Positions 25,024 to 39,069 are shown, counted from the stretch's first letter. The stretch: DNA of 64,000 bases from Trogon surrucura (GCA_020746105.1 CM036620.1:42614706-42678705), one strand, 5' to 3'. Made by a program: numbers and translations. The notes: generated by a model not told the origin, from the sequence alone.

Positions 25024-28000
25024 TTGAGCATATGTATAACTTTTTATTATAAATATTGATGGAGATACCACACTATTTATTTGATCTTTTTCCCTGAAAG
25101 TCCTTAGACAGCATTTGAAGCTGTATACAATATTGACAAATTCTTATTCTAGCCGGAATGTTAATTATGCAGAAAATGGAAGTGAACCACACCACTACTG
25201 CAGTAATACTGTGGTACTGCCTAGAAATTCAGTGAAGTAACACAGACCTGTAGTGCCATGCACACTGAAAAGAGAAAATCAGAGACATTCTATGGGCCCT
25301 GTCATAAAGAACTATTACTTCAACTATTAAATCAAATGCTGTATCACAAAAAGGAGCAAATCAGCAAGTCATTTACATATCCCCTGAAACAGTCCTAAAA
25401 ATAAAAGGCTAAGTAAGGGGGGAGCTTCAATGTCAAAGAGGGGTAGAGAAGGGCACAGAGATTAGAAAAATATCTGAGGATCAGGAGCAGAGGTTTGACA
25501 TTTGTAATTTTAATATGATACTTAGCCCATTTGGTGAACTCTTAGACTTCAGAACATGTTGGCACTATAGCACAAAATGCAGTGAAAGACCAAACCTTAG
25601 GCATCTTTGTTACTTTATTTGCCTTCCTCTTTTCAAGACAAATTACTGCACCTAATCACTTAAGAATTACTGCCTGTTCAAATCCTCACGTCTCATCTTC
25701 CACACCTTCTGTAAGCATGAAGTAAATTATCTGGACTTAAACACCTGCTGTGGTGTTAATTGGAGTTGTTACACCTCGAGCTACATTCATTTGTGACTTG
25801 GTGACTACCCAGTGCAAAAATATCACTGAAATTACAGGCTCGCAATCCATATCTCCTATCTCTCTACTAAGTAAAACTATATAAGGAATTTTCTACTCAT
25901 AAATTATCGCAAGAATTATGTGTCACCTGAATAGATATTTGCCTTTCGTAATAATTCCATTGACTCTCACAAGTGATATGTCCACAATACTGAATGGTTA
26001 CACTGATGTAGGATAACGTGCACTACGAAGCTGCAGCAAAAAAAAATTCAGTTAGAGTCAAAATCACAGTCTCGTTATGGAGATGGCTGGACTGCATCTG
26101 CAGTAAGGAGAAATATTAGTTATAATTGTTTTGTGTTAATGTTATGACAAACACAAGCCCTTAGTGCTATTATAGAAAATCTACAGAGATTCAAACATCT
26201 GAACACTTCTCTGTACCCCATAAATTTCTGTAAGCTGTACCATAAACCAAGTTCACAAAAACAGTTAATTTTCTATAAAATGTATATGATTAGGTTTCAG
26301 CATCACCATTTCTAAAAATCACAACCATTATGCAACAAGAATTCTCTTGCGTTGAACACTCCCCTTCAGCAACTGCCAGTTTCTCACATTTCCCAAACCT
26401 GAAGAGACCATCTACTTGACCTATGACATTACAAAAGCCAAAGAATCAAAGAAATCAAGATCTAGAGATTACATTAGTGAAACTAAACTTCAGACTGAAA
26501 AATAAATCTTCAAGATAGATGTCAGTGAGACACAGTGGAAGAGGCAGATAAATCCACATCATCTTTCTAATGAAGATTTCTGTTTAACTTACTCTTTCTA
26601 CAGGTTCCTGCAAATTCTGACCTAAAGAGACTGTAAAGCAATGAATCATAACAAATTATGTCTGCAATATGAATTATGGCTTTTCAATTCCTTTTTCAGT
26701 TCATGCTTTAGGTAAACTTAAGCACTAAACATAAAAGAACAAACAAAAAAAAAGCCCCAAAACCCCAACTTTCACAAGAGTCAGAGAATGCTGTAATACA
26801 AAAAAAATGATGTTGTTATGGTTCCAACAATCAATCTGAGCCCCAAATAGACACATCTTTGTTTAGTTATTATTGCAGCAAATTATTATCTCTATTAATT
26901 CAGTGTGGCTATTGTGTTAGCTTCATCAAAAATGATGACGTTTTCACTGAATGAATATATTTTTGTTGGTGCCACAGAAGATGTTATGAACTGCTTTTAT
27001 CCATTTTGGAGTACTGGTTGTGTTTACATTAATTGTTAAATTATCTATTAATTTTACAGTTTATTAGACTATCGGTCTAGTAAAGTTTGTTTTGGAGATA
27101 AACAATCTCCAAGTTAAGTTGGATGCTTTAATTCAAGTGTCTATCCACTGACCCACTTCTATTTCTGTTTATCAGTACTGGGAAACGTAGTCAGCTCACA
27201 TTCCAATCTCAGTTACATCCATTATATTCTCACATTCTGGAAGCCAAAATTGTTGCCTTTGATCCACAGTAAGAGTATTTCTGTGTTTTAAGGCTGCATC
27301 ATTAAGGACAGCCATTTGCCAATCCAGAATTTAACAGGTGTAACCTTCTGACAAATTTATGGCAACTGCTGGGATCTTTAGGCCTCCTCATCTTTGCCAT
27401 TTTCAGTGATTTTAACACACACAAGGGAATTAGTTACACAGGACAGAGGGCTTGAATTACAACGCCAGTTTGATTCGCTACCTGGAACTATGACACCATT
27501 CACACATGCATCCTGATGCATCTTCAAGTCTTTGGTTTCCAACTGGGTATTCATTTCAGTTTCTAAACTTCTCCTGAAAGCAATCAGCAGTTAAAAAAAA
27601 CCCTTGGCTCATTAGTACCAAGATCTTATTTATCAGATTGCTAAATAACAACCCGAAATCTAACTTGGCCACCTACCATACTACTGGATCACGGGTAATA
27701 CTGAAAAGCCATAATGTCTACGTTTTTATCCACACTAGCATGCTATGGTTATGAGCAGACCATAGTACAGCAAGAACATCATCTCTAGGACCCCAAACAA
27801 TCAATTGTGTCATTGTAATTTCTTGGAAGCTAAGACAATAACTGGACAAGAAGAGAGGAACAGAGGTAACACAGTAAAAATAGGAAGCAGAATTTTAAAG
27901 GTAAGATGTAGCAAGCAAAAGAGTATATTTAAAAAATAATAATCTTGAAAAACAGATTATTGTATTCAAATGCATTTATATATATCTATTACACACATAC

Positions 28001-28388
28001 ATATGGACATATACATATACCATCCAGACAGGTATGTACACAGCTAATGTCAGTTCTTTTAATGGAAATATCACTTATAAGTAAGCCCAGTAATATAATA
28101 AAGAGCAACCAGTAAAGCAGCTCTTGAAACAACACACACAGGTTTAAGAAAGCACTAAAGGAACTGACTAAGAACAGAAGCATATCTTTAATGATTTTAA
28201 TTTTCGTTAAGATATTCTCTGCCAAAGAAAACAGCTGAATGGTTCCAGAAGCCATTTTCCAAGTCTATTAATAACTAGATGAATGTTATTCAACTAATCT
28301 TCATCCACTCTGAAACTTGAACAAGTATAAAAAAAGTACACAACAAAACTGCATGCAATTATTATTCAGATGCCTATCTTACACAATA

Positions 28389-28517
28389 GGGTGTGCCTTA
28401 AGTATTGATAAAGCAGGTAGTATCTATCCATTTACTGAAGGCAAAATGAATCATAGTGCATTTCAGGATGCTCCATGTAATAACACAAAGTATTATGTTT
28501 GCACAAGAGATCTGTGA
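28389..28517 (+). CDS. Possible terminal exon of a C-type lectin-like protein
   Basis: The frame gives GCALSIDKAG, then SAFQDAPCNNTKYYVCTRDL and a TGA stop. The spacing Cys-x7-Cys, with the second cysteine preceded by an aromatic-aromatic-valine triplet and followed within five residues by the stop, resembles the end of C-type lectin-like domains (typically C...WIC/FIC plus a few residues). In NK-receptor-type lectin genes the last exon begins a few residues before a CA dipeptide. Here a weak acceptor (ACACAATAG) sits directly before GG TGT GCC, in matching phase. The upstream in-frame residues from 28317 would be intronic. Against it: the acceptor has a poor pyrimidine tract, and no exon carrying the WIGL- or W.W.DG-type core of the domain was found upstream on this strand. 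It may be a lone decayed exon or chance. Confidence 0.27.
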   Translation, partial: GCALSIDKAGSIYPFTEGKMNHSAFQDAPCNNTKYYVCTRDL

Positions 28518-30602
28518 TTTTTTTTTTTCATTAGTGCTGAACATAAACAGTGTTGAACAGTAGTGTAAAACCATCAGACCACATATTCAGCGATACTTAA
28601 AAGTTTTTAGGTATTGCAGAACACTTTGGCTAGGAACAGCATTAGGGAGGCAGGGGTATTTTACTTCCTCACATCTACAATTTTTTGTTTTATATCTGAT
28701 ATGTTCTGTGCACTCAGTTTCCGGGTTCAACTTCTGTGATATGACCGGAGGCCATACGTAGGTTTTAGGTCAGAGTGTAAGTACAATATTCTTAGTTTAC
28801 CACATCTGAACTCATAATAAAAGTGAAGCTATTTTCAGGTTTTTAGGGATTACTTAGTTTGCACTTGTGCAATATGGCTGTGTGAACATAGCTAGATGTT
28901 TACCACAGACCCTTACCTCCTCAGCAGCACAGACCTACCAGGAAGCAGTAGCTCATGATCTTTCCAGCTACAGCAACTACCTATGGCAATCCAGACTGAC
29001 ACTACTCTCTTTCATCACCAGTCTTCTGCCCACACTGGGTATGTGGAAAAGCACTGGTACAGAAATGTCTTCTATTTTTTTTTTTTCCTTCTACCACTTA
29101 TTGTCTTTGGAACTACCGTGAGAAAAAGGCCACAAAACCCACTCTCTTTTGCAGATCAACCCCTCTACTTAGAAAGGTGCCAACAACACGTAGACTGAGG
29201 AAAATTAATGAAGTAATAAAAAAGATAAATAAATAAATGAATAAAGCAAGCATTAAATATTAACCAGGTCAGTGCAGAGTGCCTTTGAAACTCTTGTTTA
29301 ATTAAATCTTTAAAATGCAAATCTCAGTCTCTCTCATCAAAAGACTGGACTGGCTTTAGCCCTGACTGTCATGCAAGGATTAAGGTCTAATCCTTATTTC
29401 ACAGTTTGGCTAAGTAACAGCTGCTTTAACTGCCTCTCTAGCTGAAGCAGACAGAATCGACTGCAGACCAAGTGGGCAGGTATGTGGTAGAAGCCACCAA
29501 AAAAGAAAGAAACTGCAGCTGCACAACCCAGACTAGCTGAGAAAGTGAATAAAATGAGTGAGAGACACCCCAAAATAAGTCAAACATCCTCCTCTGAAAC
29601 AGCTTCAGGCAATCCCTTCTGTAATGCCCTCTTCATAAAAGAAAAACTCCAAAGTGTGAGAAGACAAATGAACCAGACAAGAAAATGAGTGAAGAAATAG
29701 CAAAACAACAAACTTGAAAATAAATTTAGTTAGAAACAAAAATTCCCCACTTGTATTACCCTTGTAATACTGGGGAAAATATGCCTGGTCTTATGCCTTT
29801 ATTACATAACTAGATACAGCTCAAATGCCCATTCAGATTATTGCAGTTTGAGATCAGTTTACTTCATAAAAATTTAAACAACTTGAGTTTCATTATAGCT
29901 AAAAGGGTTTTCATGTCACTTGTTTTATTATGCTCCAGTAAAGTCCCTAAGGAACTGAAGCAGACGGCTGTTATTCCTCTTACTGATATGATTCATATAA
30001 CGGTTTCTAAAAAATAATAAAATTAAAAGAATATGCATACATGTAACACATAGTCTGTTAAAGGCACATAACCTAAATGAAGAACAAACCAGTAAACCAA
30101 TATCTAGCTCAAGTAAGATCCCTTGGGGAAAAAAAAAAAAAAAAGGAATGGATGGGAAGGAAAGGTGGCTCTTTCCCCAGGGAGCAGCTGAGCATGCTTG
30201 TGGTGGAGATACATTGAAGGGGGTAGCAGACAGGGAGGAAGTAAGAGTGGCACCAAAGAGCTCTAAAATGCAGTTTAAGCAAAGGAACTAAGATTACTGC
30301 TGAGCAGCATGTGAAGCAGACAACCAAGTCGAAAGCATCCCACATACCAGAGAGAAGTCCACAGAATTTCCTGTAGGTCAGAAAGATCACTGAACTAACT
30401 TAAGTAAAACCTCACACGCCAGAGCACTGTGGGCAGATGTTTACAACATTAGTTTGTTGGGTTTTTTTGCTCCCCCTGACATAATCACTTTGACTTTTCT
30501 ATATTTAATAAGGTAATTCTAGTTATTCTTACAATTTCTGGTTTTTGTGGATTAGAAAGAAAATCAATTTTACTTCTTTGGAGATCCGCTATAGAAGAAA
30601 TC

Positions 30603-31412
30603 TGTCGAGGGTTAGGGCTGGGCCAGCCACTAACGCAGACAGACACTCTCTAACCCCCTCTTCCCTCCCCCAGACAGGAAGAGAAAAGGGAATGAGGCAG
30701 AGAGACTTACGGGTGAGAGAAGAAAAAAAAAAAACTAGAACAGCTTTAATGAAAATAATAGAAATAATGGTAAAAAGATAAAAGTAAAGAATTATATACA
30801 ACTATAGATAGTAGCCCCATATCAAACCCGACTCCCTCCCCCAATAGAAATCACCACTGGTGCTGCAGAGCAAGAGGCACTGGGGAAACCCCAGGCTCAG
30901 CAGTGGCAGGAGCTGGATACAAGGAGCTGGATTCGGGAACTCAGGATCCGGATCAAAATCAGGAGGTCAGATGGAGTCCTCCCTGGACACCGGCCATTGC
31001 AGAAAAGAAGGGCAAAAAGGTTGAAAAGGGATGAAACTCTCGTGATCACTCAATTTATACTAGATATGATGTATATGGGATGGAATACTCTCGTTGGTCG
31101 CCTGTCCTGTCTATTACCCTCTGGAGGTGCCACCTTTTACTTCCTTATGCCCCCTCTTACTACCCAGCACCCCCAGCGTGGCACACCAGAGCCAGCAGTG
31201 GCCTTGGTCACTGTAGGAATAAGTATCATCAAGAGCCTTTCAGCATCCCAGTCCCAGGCAGTGACTGTAAACATCAGGTGTTATCGCTGCCAGTAGCACA
31301 CACTGAATGCAAAAACACGCTGCTAAATTCAGAAACTGCAGCCTTTTAAAAGACACTAAACTGGAAAGTAAAAATCACTAAACAGGATTGGGTTTTTAGC
31401 TAAACCCGGGAC
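30603..31412 (-). mobile_element. Endogenous retrovirus LTR (solo), minus orientation
   Basis: This sequence is the reverse-orientation homologue of the 47223-47991 LTR along its whole length. Read on the minus strand it starts TGTCCCGGG, carries TATAAATTG (31051-31059 on plus), an ATTAAA polyadenylation signal (30745-30750) and ends in CCTCGACA. The CCAAT box seen in the other copy is CCAAC here. Flanking pentamers are AAATC and AATAT, so no clean target duplication remains. No primer-binding site, gag, pol or env sequence adjoins it, so it is a solo LTR. Overlapping frames at 30997-31349 (+) are translations of the LTR. Confidence 0.88.
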
Positions 31413-32639
31413 AAATATTTAGAAAAACGTACTTGATCATTCTGGAAAACTCTGGTTCCCGTCATGATAGCATGTCCAGTATAAGGTATCATGGCACTGC
31501 ATCTCCATTGCATTAAACGAGTATTACAGGTAAGACCTGAAATAAATTCTTACACAGGGAACTGATGGCCATTCGAAAACTTACAAGTGCTCCATCAATA
31601 GCAGATATCCAAACATTCCTGAATAGACACTGCCACACAGAAGTAAATCTAACTTCTTTGACAATAGTTCATATTAAAAACAAGTTAGGTAATAAAATTC
31701 TCTGTTCTTACACTACTTCTGCAAGTTTTTTGCTCACAGAATATAAAAGAAATGTAGCCAAATAACTGTAAACAGTTTTCTCTATATAAATATATATATG
31801 TATAAAAGAAATTGCATCCTTTCTGTCCATATTAAAGCATCTAAAAATTTTTTTAATAATTAGTAATACGGATTTTCTTATAATGTGAGTGCAAATGTTT
31901 GATTAATTAGTATTACTTTATTAAGTAGAATAAATTTCTATATTTCACTAGTTTCTCTTTTGTTATTAGAAGTCTAATACAATGTCATGTCCATTTCCCC
32001 AAAATGATACTTGTCATTTTTTGTAAGATATATTCTGAAACCATGTATTTTTCCACCTAATTTCATCTAGCTTTGCATTGAGCATCCTCATGCAATATAC
32101 AAATAGAGTTTCAAATTAAATAAATTTTATAATGGAAACAAAGTTTTAAAAAATCAGATTAAATGATAAATTTTTAGAGGACCAGTGGCTATAGAAATCT
32201 GAATAAAAAATGTAGTAAGCCCTTCTTATGAAAACTAACAATACAGTTGAGGCAAAATACATACAACTCTATTTGAAGAGACTTGACTGTTTAATCTAGA
32301 TGTTTTTCTAATTCTATAATGCATGAAATTTTCTGCAGATTTTTCTTTTCTCCTGGGACTTAATATCTTCTCACATTAATGGGGGGGAGGGGTGGATTTG
32401 TATAAAACTTTATTATGGTCATTGTTCTAATAAACTGTATTTTATTTCTCTATTGTCCTTTTTCTCTCTTACAAGAGGATCGAAGGAATAAGTTTTTCAA
32501 GTCTTTCTATACAAACCTCTTACTGTTACTTTTCCCTTCCTTTTAAGCCTCATCACTTTGTGTAAATCACTCCATTACAGGAATGGCTAAAACTTGACAG
32601 ATGCCATTACCTGGAACATTAAATAGAAAAAAAAGAATT
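31413..32639. other. Very AT-rich non-coding DNA
   Basis: No gene or repeat recognised. Composition is especially T/A-rich, with several short TATATA runs (near 31779-31802). Confidence 0.55.
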
Positions 32640-33800
32640 TGGAATCTTCATGCAATACTTTCTTCAGTATCTCCCAGTGTTAGATTTGCCTTTTCTGTGA
32701 TAGTTCGATCTATTCTGCTATTCCCATTTGCATTTGACTTCTTAAGTGCAAAACCTTGTACATATTGATATTATATTTACGCAATAATATTGTATTTCAT
32801 CATGTTGATTTCAGGTATATTCTCCAATTTATCAGATAATTTTGTATACTGATTCTAACCTATTTTGAAAAAAAACTTTTCAAATATTTGTAGATTGATC
32901 TTATGCCTCAATGAAACTACTTTTTTTTTCTTTATTCTCTTTGCTGATATAAGACAGTATTAAAGTGTTAACATATATTTTAGATGCTCTGCTTGCTTCT
33001 TTGTGCACTAGGCAAGTTGCCCTGACAAATAAGTAAAATCTGTTTCCGCACAAAGAATTAGACTGGCAGACCTGATATTTCTAAAACGCATGCTATGTTT
33101 TTCCTCTTGTTGGGCTTCAACCATCCTTTTCAAACTATCCATTTGTTCAGAGAGTGCATCTGTTTGCACAGTAATTATTCTACTGCCCTGCAGACTCAAA
33201 TGTCTCTAATCTCTAGCTCTTCTGTACTAGTCTTTTTTGCCAGTCGCTTTTTAAAAGCATGCAATCAAGAAATAACCTTGTTTGATAAGGCCAGAATTTA
33301 AATGCCTTCTCCACACCAGTCAGATTTTTCTCCTTACTGTTATAAGGATTATTTATTATTTTCATAACCTTTTTTGTTCCTCGATCGCTTTTCTCAGCAG
33401 CAAGAACTTCTGCATTCTTGTTTTCCTACAGAAGGCCCTCCCGTAAGCTCTTCAAGTTTGCTTAAGTCTACTTTTTGATGTGCATTCATCCCTTTAAGAA
33501 TCACGAATTTGACTTATTCTCATTTTAGTCTAAAAATCTCACTCAATTTTTCAATTCAAGAAAGTCCTACTTGTCAGAGTCAAATCTAAGCTATCGCCAT
33601 TACTAATTTTTCACTTAGGAATAACAGATTTCCCACAGATATGCTAGGTACATCTTGTAGAAACCTCAAGTTGATCCTCTGGATCCTCTCATTATTTGAG
33701 TAAAATTTCACCACAAGATACTTATTATCTCTCACCACCTCCACAGCACTTCAGAATCACTTTGTCATTAGGTCTGAGATTTCAGTTCCGGTCGAGTAGT
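32640..33800 (-). mobile_element. Ancient L3/CR1-type LINE remnant
   Basis: Two blocks read like the antisense of old amniote L3/CR1 elements as I remember their consensus. The first, about 32715-32865, has CATTTGACTTCTTAAGTGCA, then ATTTCATCATGTTGATTTCAGG and CTCCAATTTATCAG. This corresponds to the region just after the RT active site, where the sense peptide reads as an MKFN..KC-like segment. The second, about 33440-33790, has CAAGTTTGCTTAAGTCTACT and CTTGTCAGAGTCAAATCTAA, matching the linker between endonuclease and RT. The order of the blocks agrees with one minus-strand element. No frame is open, the middle (32870-33420) is unrecognisable, and the edges are approximate. Confidence 0.5.
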
Positions 33801-35148
33801 CCACCTCCCAGGATGGCAAGTTATTGGCACTCTTAAAATAAATTTTTTATTGGGTGTGGAGGAGTATGGGTGGAGACGCTGATTTTTATTATATGTAGTC
33901 CTTTCTTCCCCAAACTCCCGTCTTCCCACAGATTTTTGTAAAATGCCGTATGCTTGCCAGATACAATGTGTCTGGGAGAAGGAGGCAGCACGTTCTCTGC
34001 TGTGCCAGAAGCCATCCTTCTAGTGAACCAGTCCTCCATTCTTTCCTTTCAATCTTTCCAGACCATCTAGAAACCTCAAATGGCAACTTTCTTGAGTTTC
34101 TTTTGTCTTCTATATCCAAACGTCTCCTTTATGCAACAAAATAGTTGCCACAAATACATCCCTTTCACACAAGTTGGCACTCTGGAGTGCCTTCAGTGCG
34201 GCTACAGGAGTCCACACACTCACCAAAATCAAAACCACAATCTAACAAGAATCAACATCCTTGTTGAGCCAGAACTTCCATAGATTTATGCAAAAGGATT
34301 TTTCCCATCTGCCATGTTTGTAATATACACACCCTCCCATACATCAAAAATCTTTGCTCCTAGTCAATGAAAACTAGTTCAGTATAAGTTCTTGATTCCA
34401 CTTCATCACATCATTATTTACCATGAGAAGGGGATCTGATGCTACCAAAGACTTTTTAAAAATCAAAGAAACAAAGCTAAAAAAAAAACCCCAATGTCAT
34501 AAAATTAGAAATTATAGACAGTTTAAAACTTCTTTTAACTGATATCTCTATTATATCTCAAAATAACGAGACTCAGGGTGTAAGTTTCAGCTGCGTGGAA
34601 GAAAAGGAAATATTGAGCATCTGTAGTTTTTATGCAGAATGAATCTGCAACACATGCAGACTCAACATCTAAAGGCCTAATGTCAGTCAAAAGATAATAC
34701 ACAGGTTACAGTTTGTCTCATATGCAACATTGCTTTTCTCTGACAAAACTAAATAACTAAAAAACAGAGATTGCAATGAGGCAATGGGCATCCAACAGGG
34801 TGCACGGAATCTTGAAGCTACTGAGTTTCAGGTCAGAGTTGGACATTCATAAGAATGAGAACAGGGAAAGTGGTGTTTAAAGAAAACTGATATGTAACTG
34901 TGGAAGCAGTCTGTATCACCTAGAGAATGCTTCTTTGTAACAAAAGAAATATTTTGATGCATTTCCCTTCTAAGTTTTCACTGTGCTTTTCTAAATCCTG
35001 TTAAAATCTCAGTTCATCCTTACCCTCACCATAGATCTTTCACTAATGTAGGCTTCTGTTTTATCTAATCTTTCTTCTATTTTAAACATCTAAATATGTC
35101 ATCCCAGATCACCCTCTTGATGACTAACTAGTTCTTCTCAGCCTTTAT

Positions 35149-35186
35149 ATTTGAACACCAGGAACACCATTTGAACACCAGGAACT
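35149..35186. repeat. 20-bp tandem duplication
   Basis: The unit ATTTGAACACCAGGAACACC is followed directly by a second, nearly complete copy. This is a simple recent slippage duplication in unique sequence. Confidence 0.85.
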
Positions 35187-38100
35187 AGAGTTGGTGACGC
35201 CATTTACTTCTCAGACAATATAACCAAAAGAAAGGTTCATTCACGATGAAAATACACTGCAGTCAGGCACAATCTTCCAAAAGAAGTCTAAATTAAAATG
35301 ATTATTACCCTTAAAATAGAATTTGGTACAGTCAATTCCCAGAATTGTTATTTGAAGCTTTATGCAAATTGCATGTATGCTTAGGGATTTTCACAGGCAT
35401 ATTTTTGACATATGTAAAAGAAAATTGACAGATCTCTTATTAAGCCTTCTACTTATTGTTGTGAATGACCCATCCTCTGCAGAGTAACACTTCCTTCAGC
35501 ACTCTAATAGTTTACTGTACTCAGCATTTATTGCTGAAGCATAATTACAAGTATATTTTAAAAGAAACCTATATGGCATAGTGGAATAATAATGAACGAC
35601 AGTCCAGATGGCATCAAGATGCGAGGTATTAAAGGACATCTCATTGATCAGCAAGTACTGTACATTAAGTTCTTGGTATATTTTCTACTTTATCTAAAAT
35701 CGTGTTCCTACAGCAACTCTGAATAGACAGATATGCCTCAAAGAGTTATATACCAGCAAAGATTTTAGTCTTCAAACCATACATTGCAATTTAACACGTG
35801 TTTGGGCAGGAGCTTCCATCTAGGGATTGCCAGAAAATCCCCTTGCCATTTCATTTTGGGAAATTACAGTCTTCTCCTAACATCTCAGGAGCTTTACTGA
35901 TATACACAAGCATCTCTGTCTCTGACTCACTAGTGGCAACATCATTATTTAAAACCCAATCTCATCATTTTCATTTGGAAACAACCACAGCTACTTGATC
36001 ATAATATTAAAAATTAAAGACTGGATTACATTTCCCAAGGTCCTTAGAACCATATTCTTTTCAGGGAACACTTAAAACATTTTCACCATGAAAACATTGT
36101 GATGGAAAATTTAATGTTTGCCAAGTGAGAAATTTAATGCTTTTCTTGTTTTTAAGAACAGCCTTCCCAACAAACTGAAGTAACTAGTTTCCCTTCCTTT
36201 GTTATACTTCCTCAGAGCACTAGGACATTGGTATTAGGAAGTATTTAGATATAATACATAAAGAAGCTAAAGATTTAAACAAATATACCAAGCTTCGAGG
36301 TTACCAAACACTCTGGAGCTATGATGTGTTCCTTGAGTTAATCTTGAGTTCTTTCAGAATAGGTGCACATGTTAACCCCCAAAACCAGCTGTTATACATG
36401 TATTGAGTCAGGATGGGTTGACCTTTAGAGTTTTCTTTAAAGGCCACAGGTATCTTGACAGATTTTCAAAAATTCAATGCAGGAAAGGGTCAGCAAACTA
36501 TCTTTTCCAGAGCATCTAGCAGATCTTCACAGGGAATAAAAGTTTTGCAACTGGGAAACTGGCCACATGCTCTAAGAAAGGGAGATATTTTTCTCTGCTA
36601 AACAGGATAGTTATATTCTAGAGCAATATTAGATCAACGAAGCTATAAAAAACCCCCAGCAGTCTCAGAAGCACAAAAGACATTCTTTGATCCATTCTTT
36701 GAGACTCCTTGGAAAGCATTTAATTTATCAGTCCAGACCCTCAAAGATCTCTCTATAATCTCTGCTTTGTAATTTCTAGGACCACAAGAAAATATATATA
36801 TAAATATACATAGTATTAAAGCATGATCTTAAATGAGTCCCAAGAAAGTTTTAGTGCCTTTTGAGGTGATCTTGCTGGTAACATAGCTGTTAGATCACAG
36901 TTCTTACCTCAGAAATATTTATTTCTAAGCAAACTAAATGATTTTGAAGCAGCACCACCACTTATCTGTTGTTTAAGAGAAATTTTATCAAATATACACC
37001 ATTATGGAAATCTGAAACAGTTAAAGTGTTAACAACAATTACTTTAAATGAAACTTAATAGCTTTGTCTTTGTTATCCAACCTACATCCAGGAAATCATG
37101 CTACTCAAGAAAGGGAACGTCTGCTCCTGCAAACATTCCAGCAGGTAGAGAGAAGGCGGGTTATTTATAGTTTTGGTTATAGCACACTGGGATAGGGGTT
37201 ATGAACAAGGTCTTCTGTCAACTACTTCTCAAAACAATTTAGTTAGTATTTAGTCAGGCTTAGAGCTCCTGCAGAGGGCTTCACAGAGACTGCAGTGACG
37301 TTCCAGGTGACAGTGAAAGATAAAACACTAGACTATAGAAATAATGTTCAGTTCTAAACAGAGTTGATCTTCACTCTTATACACACTCAGCACTGATTTT
37401 ATACTACTCTAATCTCATTGACTTCAGTAGGGCTAGTCATGACTAACCTGAAGCAAGTCAGATACGAGCTAATAATTTCACTTTATTCCCTAGACCACAG
37501 AGCAAAACGTCAATATTCATTATCTTCATTTTCAAACACAGAATTCAAATTTGAAAGCCCCCAGAAATCTGAAAGACCCTTAGAACCAAGTGAAATCAGT
37601 CAAAGTTCCTTATTTTGCCTGATTTTCCATTTTGCGTGGAATAGTAGAGGCCTGTCTAATACAAACTCCTGATGCAACAAGTACCATAGTCTTCAAAACA
37701 AAATACTAAAACTGTGGAATGCCACGAACTGCAAAGTATTCTCAGGTGAATATATGAGTAGATGAACAGATCTTAGAAGATGAGATGCTAAGCACACCAC
37801 CAGATAATCCAGAGTAAGTATTACCATGTAGAAAACATCTTTTTCTGTATTCAGTGTAGCACTGGGTTCATCAGTCTTCCACTGACTCAGCTTTTGGACT
37901 GTTAACCGAGCATGCAAGTAATCCACTAGACTAATATTTTCAAAGAAAAAGAGATCAGAAGGCCCAAGGATGAAAGAAGAGATGATAACTGAGAAAAAGG
38001 GAAAAAATAGAAACAATCTCAGACTACAAAGTTCTGTATTCTTCAATGTTACACTGAAAACCACCCTGAACTACAGGCAGAAATAACTTTTCAATCTAAG

Positions 38101-39048
38101 CAATTCATGTGCTACTATTTTAAAAATCTACCTAATCAATTAAGTATAAAGATCTTCAAGCTCATTAAAAGTAAGAACTCTATCCCTGAAGGATCAACAA
38201 AGCTGGGTCACCCCAAACTAGTAAACAGCTTCCTGGGATGATAAATCTCTATGTTGAATATCAACTTGCATCAGACACATGCTACATGAACTGCGTAGCA
38301 GAGATTTTATTTGAAATCCACCGATTTGAACTCATCCAATAAGTCAAGACAGAATTAAAATAATATGTTGTTTAATCAGAAGTTGTTGGTCTTTCTTTTT
38401 TAGGTTTTCCTGGTTTCCTTCCGCCTCTGTGGACTTCATGTTAATGTTCTAACTTGCATGAGGATTATCTAATCTTTCATCAGACCATTAAGGGTGGGGA
38501 ATTAAGAGTTTTACAACCCACAACGCATTTTTATCTTCAGCAAGGATTTGGATAAGAAAATCACAAAATGACCTTGCCTTAAACAAGACAAGAAACAGCA
38601 GAATAGACAAGAAGGATTTAGAATATTTCTATGCACTTTATATTCTATTTTACAACCAGCCATCTGTTTCCTCCTAGTCTAGCTACATAAAAAGTAGGTA
38701 TAGTCTGAAGACTGTTCCTGAAAAGGATAAAGCCAGTGATACAGATACCAGAACTCTAGTCAAGCAATGAAGACAAAAAGTTAGCCTGTCACATGTTAAA
38801 AGGAGCTCTTCCTAGCAGAAAGGGGTTTGGAGATGGTCGAGGGGTTTCTTGTGATATTTAATATATATTTATATGTAAAGATACCTAAAGTAGAATACAA
38901 TTTTGCTCTCTTTTTCTGGTAGCTATTTGTATCCCAGATTTATGAGAAAGTTATGAAAAATTGATACACAATAGCCTCCGGGATACAGCACACAACTAGG
39001 AATTAAGAGACTTAATAGAAGGGAGTGTAATATCTGCCTCAAGAAGGA

Positions 39049-39069
39049 GGGGGGGGGGGGGGGGGGGGG
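39049..39069 (+). repeat. Poly-G homopolymer (21 nt)
   Basis: An uninterrupted G run is followed by GAGAG and a poly-A run, making an all-purine strand from about 39041 to 39098. It can form a G-quadruplex or triplex, and its length is a likely sequencing-error site. Confidence 0.92.

Larger units (their letters stand above)
24607..30602. other. Unique AT-rich non-coding DNA with one candidate exon
   Basis: Mostly featureless. A 17-bp near-palindromic tandem repeat lies at 24991-25023, an A/C-rich run near 26743-26770, and poly-A at 30129-30144. The candidate lectin-like exon at 28389-28517 is listed separately. The block at about 24680-24900 is rich in TTAATTA-type homeodomain sites. Confidence 0.5.

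Noticed and set aside
33008-33199. 63-codon minus frame with coiled-coil-like heptads
   Set aside because: Short, lies within the decayed LINE interval, and shows no recognised family.
37693-38064. 123-codon minus frame with hydrophobic start
   Set aside because: Phe/Leu richness follows from A-rich plus strand. There is no motif, no splice sites and no neighbour supporting a gene.
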